Position numbers and translations under genes: made by a program
Assembly (NCBI GenBank): GCA_029866325.1
Contig: JARWZO010000006.1
Coordinates: 33,246-97,245 of the forward strand
Source of the DNA: Fluviicola sp.
GTDB taxonomy: Bacteria; Bacteroidota; Bacteroidia; Flavobacteriales_D; Crocinitomicaceae
Length of the DNA: 64,000 nt
Reading direction: 5' to 3'
Notes under the pieces: model-generated
The model's input: only the letters and a program-made list of their open reading frames with translations
Database searches by the model: none
What the model was told of the DNA's origin: nothing
Shown here: piece after piece, positions 58,143-64,000 of the stretch
Numbering within the stretch: position 1 is the stretch's first letter
Layout of the letters: the number at the start of each line of letters is the position of its first letter

Positions 58143-58475
58143 ATGAATACAAATTGCATTTCACGTGGTGGGAAATTAGCTTCTGGTGAAGCCTTAATTT
58201 CAAATAATGGTCTAAACAAACTTTCCATGCAAACCGATGGAAACCTGGTATTAACCTACAATGGCCAAGTTACATGGGCTACAAATTCTTCCGGAGCAGG
58301 TAATTACCTAGCATTTGCAGAGGACGGAACAATTGCTGTTTACAATACAAGTGGAGTTGTCGTAGCAATGTTGGCTAGTTCAAATGGCGGAGTGTTTTTT
58401 ATTGCACAAGATGATGGAAATCTTGTTGAGTACACACAAGGTACGTTCGTTTTTGCAACAGGAACAAATGTTTAA
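58143..58475 (+). CDS. Small bulb-type mannose-lectin-like (B_lectin) protein
   Basis: 110 residues with three repeats of a beta-prism lectin. The third site reads AQDDGNLVEY (88-97), an intact QxDxNxVxY mannose-binding motif. The first is QTDGNLVLTY (30-39), near intact. The second, AEDGTIAVY (59-67), has lost Q, N and V. There is no signal peptide or T9SS domain, so it stays cytoplasmic or is exported by another route, like the LlpA-type lectin bacteriocins. It lies divergently next to the Tc toxin operon and is followed by a strong terminator. It may provide glycan binding for toxin delivery, or be unrelated. Confidence 0.82.
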   Translation: MNTNCISRGGKLASGEALISNNGLNKLSMQTDGNLVLTYNGQVTWATNSSGAGNYLAFAEDGTIAVYNTSGVVVAMLASSNGGVFFIAQDDGNLVEYTQGTFVFATGTNV

Positions 58476-58509
58476 TTGATTCAGTAATACTGCTGAAAAG
58501 AGCAAAAGG

Positions 58510-58543
58510 AAAAGAGCAACTTCTGAAAATGAATTGCTCTTTT
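58510..58543. terminator. Bidirectional terminator between lectin and LytTR regulator
   Basis: AAAAGAGCAA pairs perfectly with TTGCTCTTTT around a 14-nt loop. The T-rich arm serves the plus strand and the A-rich arm the minus. It lies between the lectin stop (58475) and the regulator stop (58574). Confidence 0.8.
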
Positions 58544-58573
58544 CAGTTTGTTTAAGCCTGATAAGATTGTTCT

Positions 58574-59341
58574 TCAATCAACACTCCCCGCCTTCAAAAA
58601 CTGCAAAATTTCGCCTTTTTTGCGGCGTGAAACTTCCAGTTCTTCGGTACCGTTTTTCATGTATATGAAGCAGGAAGAACCCTTGGTATATTCACTGATA
58701 AAATGAATGTTAATCATCACACTTTTGTTGATCCGAAGGAAGTTCGAATAGTGTTGAAGAAGTTGTTCGTAATTGAGTAAGGTCTTCGACGAAACAAGGC
58801 GTTCGTTGTCACTAGTGATCACTTCACAATAATTACGTTTGGCCTGTATGTAGGCGATTTGGGTGATATCAACAAGCTGCACTTTGTCCTTTTTGTGAAG
58901 CGTAATGCTCTTTAAAAGCTTCTGTTTTTCGTCGACGGAATTCACAAAATGAATCACATTTGCATTATTCTTCAGTCGAATGGCTTCTTCTACTTTGGCA
59001 ACGGATTTAATCAGTTTCTGATAATCAATCGGCTTTAGCAGATAATCGATTGCGTTGAATTCAAATGCCTGAATCGCATATTCGTCGTAAGCGGTAATAA
59101 AAATAACATGAAATGGAATTTCATCAAACATGCGCAACAAGTCAAAACCCGTTTGTGTTGGCATTCTGACGTCCAGAAACACCAGATTCGGCGTTAAATC
59201 ACGAATCATTCCATAGCCTTCCGCAGCCGATTCGGCACTTCCGATAACGTCTATAGAAGGACAGTGTTTTTTTAGGAAACTCTCCAAAACCAAGCGATTA
59301 GCCGATTCATCGTCGATAATAATACTTTTAATGCTATTCAT
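58574..59341 (-). CDS. LytTR-family response regulator
   Basis: 255 residues: an N-terminal receiver domain with phospho-acceptor D57 (LVFLDVRMP), acidic pair D10/D11, T/S in FITAYDE and K in LLKPIDY, followed by a LytTR DNA-binding domain from about residue 145 (QLVDITQIAYIQAKRNY, RRKKGEILQFL). It overlaps the sensor kinase by 8 nt, forming a classic LytS-LytTR pair. Its targets cannot be read here, though the secreted protein at 62364 and the lectin are nearby. Confidence 0.92.
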   Translation of the reverse strand: MNSIKSIIIDDESANRLVLESFLKKHCPSIDVIGSAESAAEGYGMIRDLTPNLVFLDVRMPTQTGFDLLRMFDEIPFHVIFITAYDEYAIQAFEFNAIDYLLKPIDYQKLIKSVAKVEEAIRLKNNANVIHFVNSVDEKQKLLKSITLHKKDKVQLVDITQIAYIQAKRNYCEVITSDNERLVSSKTLLNYEQLLQHYSNFLRINKSVMINIHFISEYTKGSSCFIYMKNGTEELEVSRRKKGEILQFLKAGSVD

Positions 59342-62222
59342 GAGCCAATTTTTTGAGAATTCCGGTTGAAAACAATACCACTACACGCGTACCGGTTTTG
59401 GTGTTTGTTTCATCCATCAATTCAGTGAATTCAATGTGCGCTCCGTTGGTTTCATACAATTGGTTCAAACTGTCCAATCGATTTCTGATCAACGATGTGC
59501 CTTTCGATTTCCGTCCGGTTAAGGGTTCTACTTTCGGTTCTGTTAGTCTGCCCACGCCGTTGTCCTCGATGCGAATCAACAGTTGATCGGCTTTCAACTC
59601 TATGCTCAGTGTGAGTTGCGGTTGTTTATCTGCGGGTAATGGCAACAATCCATGCCAGATCGCATTTTCGATCAGCGGTTGCGTGATGAGCGCCGGTATA
59701 TAGAACTCATTCAGGTTAACAGCCGGATCAATGTGCTTGACAAACAAAAATTTATCACTGAAACGCAGCTGTTCCAATTCCACATACAGATCAATCATGC
59801 TGATTTCATTGGTCAAACTACTCACCGATTGATCCGAATAATTCAGCAAATAACGAATCAACTGGCTGAATTTCGCAATATATAAATTGGCTTTGTCGCT
59901 TTGTTCGGTAAGAATCAATTGCTGAATCGCCACCAACGAATTAGACATAAAGTGCGGATTGATCTGCGCTTTTAAGGCCGTTAAACGATATTCGGTAAGC
60001 ACTTTTTCAATCGCTGCTTTCCGTTCCTGCTTTTTGCGCATGCGGTAAAAAATCAGACCGCCAATCCCTGCTATTAAGCAAAAACCTACCAAACTCAATA
60101 CGATTACAAAAGCAGTTGTTTGCCAAAATGCGGGGGTGATATAAAACGATAGTCGAATGGTTTGACTCTGCGCATTTTTCATGTTCATTTTCGGGGATAC
60201 ATACAAGGTATAATAACCCGGATCCAAATTTTGCAACTGCAACTGCGTTCCACTCACTTCTCCCGCGAATGATTCGGTTCCCCTTAGTCGATACTCCAGT
60301 TTTTTGGTCGGAAAGGGATACGCCAGGATATCAAAATTGAAGGAAATAGTGTTGTGGTTGTAATTGGAACGAAAGAAACCCTTTGGCATTTTTTTGCCGT
60401 CAATCACAACCGATTCCAGGTGAAACCTGTAATGTGTTTCCTGATACAATTTTCGGGCATTCAGTTGAGTGAGACCGGTTTTGGTAGCGATGTAGATGTT
60501 GTTGTTATACGAAGCAATACGCATGATTTCTTCGTCTAGTATCAAGCGCCATTCAGAAGAAATAGTGAGCTTGCTGTAGTAGGTCACAAACGCGCCTTTA
60601 TTGGTCGACAAAAACACCATTCCGTTTTCTGCAAATACAATGTCATTGATCACTTGCGACGGAAGGTTGCTGTACCGGGTGAGCTTGTTATTCGGTGAAA
60701 GGCAATACAGTCCGTCGCCCTTGGTGCAAATCCAGCAATTGTTGCGCTGATCGATTCTGAGTTTGGAAATGTTTTTATCTGCCAGTGATTTTAGATAATT
60801 CGGACAATACAAGGTCGATTTTAGCAGAAAACACCCTTTCTGAGTGGAAACAAAAAACGCACCGTCAAAACGCTTGACAACACTTCGCGGTTTTTGATCT
60901 GTCGGGTATTTCGTACAATCGGATTTCACTTTCTTTTTGCGCAAAATAGCCGATCCGGAAAGCATTACCAACTCTTCTTCACCGTCTTTCGCCAATGCAT
61001 AACAGTTGAGATTCTGGAAGAGCTTTACCTGTTTCAAATCGCGGCTAATGGTAAGAATGGAATGTTTGGTAGCCAGGTAATACATTCCGTCGAATGCAAT
61101 AATATCTGTGATATAGGTCGTATTACCGATCAAATTTACCGGCGTAATGCGCTCGTTTTCTTTCACAAACAACTTCCCGGCTGCCGTTCCAATAAACAAT
61201 TTGTGGTCCATCACTTCCAACATTGTGATACACTCATCCAATTCGGGAATGTTGGAATAGGAAACGTGATTGGTGTTTGCTGAATAAAAAACACCCTGTT
61301 CAATCGTAGAAACCCACATCCCCGATTGATCATCGAATAATACATCCGAAACAGTTACCGTTCCGAAATAATGCTCCACAAAGTTCAATTCACCATCCAA
61401 TTCCACCAACCCACCATACGAAAGCCCCACCCAGAAATGACCATCCGGTGATTGCTTAAAACAAATCATCCCCGCCCCCAGTTCATACTGTTTCGAATCA
61501 CCGTTCTTTTTGGTAAGACTTACCTTATTTCCTCGCGCAACATAAATACCCTTGCTTGTTTGAATGACAGCACTGCGCTCCATGTCAACCTCATTCAATG
61601 GCAAATTCCGGACAAATTCCCCCTGGTGATCAAGCAGTTTCAGATATCCTTTTACGCTTACCGGATCATCGGCTTTTAAAAGATGTAACCGGTTCTTCGA
61701 GGCATTGGATTTGCCAGTTTCGGAATGTTTTACAATCGGCACACCACCCGCAATGGAATAATCTTTTTTCGGGATTTTATAGGTTTTGTAGAACGTGGAG
61801 AGATACAAATTGGCGGCATTGTCAAAAAACAACTCATAAGACACCTGATTATCCGCGAGAATTTCCTCTGTAATGGCTTCAATTCCCGCAACGCGAAAAG
61901 CACTGTCGTTACTGATTTGGTAAATCGCCGATTTTGAATTGAGAAAGTACAGATTTCCTTCAAACTCCGTCACCGAATAAGCAACACTTTCACCGAATGG
62001 AATATTGGTGCAAGCCGGTTTAAAAACGGTTCCATTGTGTTTTGCGATGCCGTATTCGGTAAACACCCAGACATATCCCTTGCTATCCTGAAAGAGGTGG
62101 TACACTTCAGTTGCCGGCACGCCGTTTTCGATGCCAATATTCTTAAAAACAAGCTGCTGTGCATGAATCGCCGGAAGGGCGAATAGGAATAACGAGACGT
62201 GAAATAGTAGTTTTTTGAACAT
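59334..62222 (-). CDS. LytS-type sensor histidine kinase with periplasmic beta-propeller
   Basis: About 962 residues from the ATG at 62222, which starts a signal peptide (MFKKLLFHVSL, cut at IHAQ); a longer reading from 62249 adds nine polar residues before it. The periplasmic part contains two-component-regulator propeller repeats (GYVWVFTEYGIAK, NNCWICTKGDGLYCL, GMWVSTIEQGVFY) and a Y_Y_Y domain. One transmembrane helix follows near residue 700 (TTAFVIVLSLVGF). The cytoplasmic kinase is the His_kinase type with the phospho-acceptor His in QINPHFMSNSL (H757) and an ATP-binding HATPase with NAIWHGLL and EDNGVGR. It pairs with the LytTR regulator. The ligand is unknown. Confidence 0.9.
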   Translation of the reverse strand: MFKKLLFHVSLFLFALPAIHAQQLVFKNIGIENGVPATEVYHLFQDSKGYVWVFTEYGIAKHNGTVFKPACTNIPFGESVAYSVTEFEGNLYFLNSKSAIYQISNDSAFRVAGIEAITEEILADNQVSYELFFDNAANLYLSTFYKTYKIPKKDYSIAGGVPIVKHSETGKSNASKNRLHLLKADDPVSVKGYLKLLDHQGEFVRNLPLNEVDMERSAVIQTSKGIYVARGNKVSLTKKNGDSKQYELGAGMICFKQSPDGHFWVGLSYGGLVELDGELNFVEHYFGTVTVSDVLFDDQSGMWVSTIEQGVFYSANTNHVSYSNIPELDECITMLEVMDHKLFIGTAAGKLFVKENERITPVNLIGNTTYITDIIAFDGMYYLATKHSILTISRDLKQVKLFQNLNCYALAKDGEEELVMLSGSAILRKKKVKSDCTKYPTDQKPRSVVKRFDGAFFVSTQKGCFLLKSTLYCPNYLKSLADKNISKLRIDQRNNCWICTKGDGLYCLSPNNKLTRYSNLPSQVINDIVFAENGMVFLSTNKGAFVTYYSKLTISSEWRLILDEEIMRIASYNNNIYIATKTGLTQLNARKLYQETHYRFHLESVVIDGKKMPKGFFRSNYNHNTISFNFDILAYPFPTKKLEYRLRGTESFAGEVSGTQLQLQNLDPGYYTLYVSPKMNMKNAQSQTIRLSFYITPAFWQTTAFVIVLSLVGFCLIAGIGGLIFYRMRKKQERKAAIEKVLTEYRLTALKAQINPHFMSNSLVAIQQLILTEQSDKANLYIAKFSQLIRYLLNYSDQSVSSLTNEISMIDLYVELEQLRFSDKFLFVKHIDPAVNLNEFYIPALITQPLIENAIWHGLLPLPADKQPQLTLSIELKADQLLIRIEDNGVGRLTEPKVEPLTGRKSKGTSLIRNRLDSLNQLYETNGAHIEFTELMDETNTKTGTRVVVLFSTGILKKLAHE

Positions 62223-62363
62223 TTCAGGCAAAATTAATCGATTATTCACAAGTCAAGTTCAAATAATCACTTTTTTGTGCAAAAAAGCTATCCTGCGGTT
62301 TTTGAAGGCGGGAGAAAGCCCCGAGATTTGTCGAAAATTAATGATGATTAAATCTCAACAACA

Positions 62364-64000
62364 ATGAAAACACTCTCACAAATGAAAAGAGCACTTTACA
62401 CGTTCGCACTCATGATCTTCCTCGGAAATTCCGCATGGGGTCAATACACCCAAGGATTTGAAGCTTCGTGCAGTAACTACGCCAACAGCTTCGCCCTCGG
62501 TTGCATTCCCAATTGGATTTCCACTTCGGGAACACCTGATACCCAAAGTTCTTTTGGCGCTGCTCCTGAGGGAAGCAGATATGCCCATTGTTATGCAAAA
62601 TGGGATGGTGGTTGTATCCATCCGTCACAGTCGGAAGGAATCGCGCTCAATTATGCGTTTCAGGCCGCAACCACTTACAAAATCACCTATAAGATGAAGG
62701 TGAATCCGGGTTTGAATTCAGCGAGTCAAACACTGGCAATCAACTGGATTTTGACCAACGGGTTGGTAAATCAAACCGGAGCTATTTGTTCTGCAGGAGA
62801 CAACCCGCCAAACATTCCTGCCGGAAGTCAGACATTACCAGCCCCTTCGTATAACTGGACTTCATGGACATTGAATCAGCATACATTTACAGCGACTTCC
62901 AATTTTAATCAACTGTGGCTTAGAAACATCGTTACTTCAACTGTAATGAATTCTCTTGCTTCATCAACAATCCTAGTTGATGACATTAAAATTGAAGTAG
63001 TCTGTATTCCTGCTCCTTCCATTACAAGCGCCAATTCTTTTTGCCTTGGATCACCTATGAGTTTTACAGGATCGGCAACCAATTGTGCGGTAACCAATAA
63101 TGTATGGACAGTTGTAGAGTGCAACTCTGCAGGTACTCCGTTAGCTGGCGCAGTAGAATGGTGGAGTCCTTGGGCAACAGGTGCTCCTGGAACACTGAAC
63201 TTGCCTTCGGCTGCCAATGGCGGACCTACAATTGCTTGCGGAAAGTATTACAAAATAAAATTGGCCGTTCAAAATCAATATACGTCATGGGCAGAAACGT
63301 CAAAAATTGTCTACATCAACTGCCCACCAAGCTTCAAGCTTAGAGGAAGTACAGCTAAAATTTGTACCGGTGAACTTGCGGGTCTTAGCGCCAGTATGAA
63401 TGCAGGAAGCAACAGTACATATACACTCAACTGGACGCCGATTTCCCCTGCCGGTCCTTCCATTTACAACGGACCAATGGCTGGTGTTACAGTAAGTCCT
63501 ACCGTTACAACAACGTATCAGGCTACGGTGACCGACAACGCTACCGGCTGTTCAAGTACCATGCAATGGACAGTGAATGTGGTCAACAACGATCCTACCT
63601 TCAGTTTAAATATCAATACGGTTCCTGCCAATTATTTCACCATGGCGTTATCGGCAAACGATCCGAACGGATACAACAATCCGGGATTCTACTATTCGTT
63701 GATCATTGAAGAATTAGATGGCTCCGGAAATCCGTATTACCAAGACGGCGGAACCAACTGTTGGTGGAATTATCCTAATGCTGAAACCTTTCAGGGATAT
63801 GTAAGTACGGGTACAGGTACGTTTACGCAAAGCGGTTGGGGACTTTGTCCTGCTCCTGCCGGTCAATTCCTATACAACCACACGTACCGCATCACTCGTG
63901 GTGTTTGGAACGACCAATGTGCTTACCGACAATTCGCAATGATCATTACTACAGTAAAATCAGGTAACGGGATTGAAGTTGTAGAAGATCCGAATGCTCC
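62364..64000 (+). CDS. Secreted multi-domain protein, probably T9SS cargo (3' end beyond window)
   Basis: About 545 residues are visible to the right edge in one open frame. An ATG at 62364 (MKTLSQMKRALYTF) gives a signal peptide ending at SAWGQ; a second in-frame ATG lies six codons later. After the signal there is an extracellular jelly-roll-like segment (to about residue 215), then cysteine-containing Ig/PKD-like repeats (TYTLNWTPIS, TVTDNATGCSS). This layout, paired-cysteine repeats in a secreted protein, is typical of T9SS cargo, and the sorting domain is expected beyond the window. It is divergent from the histidine kinase; function is unknown. Confidence 0.85.
   Translation, partial: MKTLSQMKRALYTFALMIFLGNSAWGQYTQGFEASCSNYANSFALGCIPNWISTSGTPDTQSSFGAAPEGSRYAHCYAKWDGGCIHPSQSEGIALNYAFQAATTYKITYKMKVNPGLNSASQTLAINWILTNGLVNQTGAICSAGDNPPNIPAGSQTLPAPSYNWTSWTLNQHTFTATSNFNQLWLRNIVTSTVMNSLASSTILVDDIKIEVVCIPAPSITSANSFCLGSPMSFTGSATNCAVTNNVWTVVECNSAGTPLAGAVEWWSPWATGAPGTLNLPSAANGGPTIACGKYYKIKLAVQNQYTSWAETSKIVYINCPPSFKLRGSTAKICTGELAGLSASMNAGSNSTYTLNWTPISPAGPSIYNGPMAGVTVSPTVTTTYQATVTDNATGCSSTMQWTVNVVNNDPTFSLNINTVPANYFTMALSANDPNGYNNPGFYYSLIIEELDGSGNPYYQDGGTNCWWNYPNAETFQGYVSTGTGTFTQSGWGLCPAPAGQFLYNHTYRITRGVWNDQCAYRQFAMIITTVKSGNGIEVVEDPNA

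Noticed and set aside
62229..62236. TAATTTTG on the minus strand as a promoter for the histidine kinase.
   Set aside because: It lies 7 nt before the chosen ATG and would leave no leader; kept out as too close for a confident call.
1..64000. CRISPR arrays, insertion sequences, integrases, rRNA or tRNA genes.
   Set aside because: Looked for by eye on both strands; no regular spacer array, transposase motif or RNA gene was found.

Overview
The window looks like chromosomal DNA of a Bacteroidota bacterium, probably a gliding or secreting member of the Flavobacteriales (a Fluviicola/Crocinitomicaceae-like genome is my guess, not proven). The grounds are type IX secretion (T9SS) C-terminal sorting domains on secreted proteins, a SusC-like/OMP barrel receptor, TAnnTTTG promoter boxes, lack of Shine-Dalgarno sequences, and LytS/LytTR signalling. 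No tRNA, rRNA, CRISPR array, insertion sequence or integrase was seen.

Region 1 (1-24980, all minus strand) is a nonribosomal peptide biosynthetic cluster, cut by the left edge. Reading in the direction of transcription it holds an outer-membrane beta-barrel receptor, a KAS III-like acyltransferase, an acyl-AMP ligase and a free-standing acyl carrier protein. After an internal promoter come a haem-oxygenase-like diiron oxidase (HDO), a nicotianamine-synthase-like/GNAT fusion, an unknown protein, an amidohydrolase, a cyclic-peptide-type ABC exporter, a type II thioesterase, an Sfp-type phosphopantetheinyl transferase, a penicillin-acylase-family Ntn hydrolase, a small membrane protein, a CmlA-like diiron beta-hydroxylase, and an NRPS with C-A-PCP-C-A-PCP-C-A visible. 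The adenylation-domain codes read by eye suggest Gly, Leu and (partly visible) Ser. The parts suggest an acylated peptide carrying a SAM-derived aminobutyrate (nicotianamine- or azetidine-like) unit and oxidised residues. It may be made as an acyl prodrug, trimmed outside the cytoplasm and possibly used in metal uptake. That assembly is inference; the individual families are well supported.

Region 2 (25-40 kb) has a TPR lipoprotein-like/secreted protein, a 1275-residue T9SS-exported delta-60 repeat protein and a T9SS-exported esterase. A family of dispersed intergenic repeats (GGTTCGAT-flanked, followed by hairpins) sits between them, and one copy carries an orphan 3' tail of a T9SS gene. On the minus strand, a nucleic-acid scavenging operon (S1/P1 nuclease, DNA/RNA endonuclease, 5'-nucleotidase lipoprotein) runs directly into a remarkable fusion of a Dyp-type haem peroxidase and a glycyl-radical enzyme.

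Region 3 (40.5-58.5 kb) is a two-gene Tc toxin locus: a TcB-TcC fusion with a variable C-terminal effector region (HNH-like His/Asn motif, Pro-His repeats, a hydrophobic segment, a terminal CxxCH), and a 3018-residue TcA. A 110-residue bulb-type mannose-lectin-like protein is encoded beside it on the plus strand.

Region 4 (58.5-64 kb) is a LytTR response regulator with its beta-propeller LytS-type histidine kinase, and the start of a secreted plus-strand protein that runs off the right edge.
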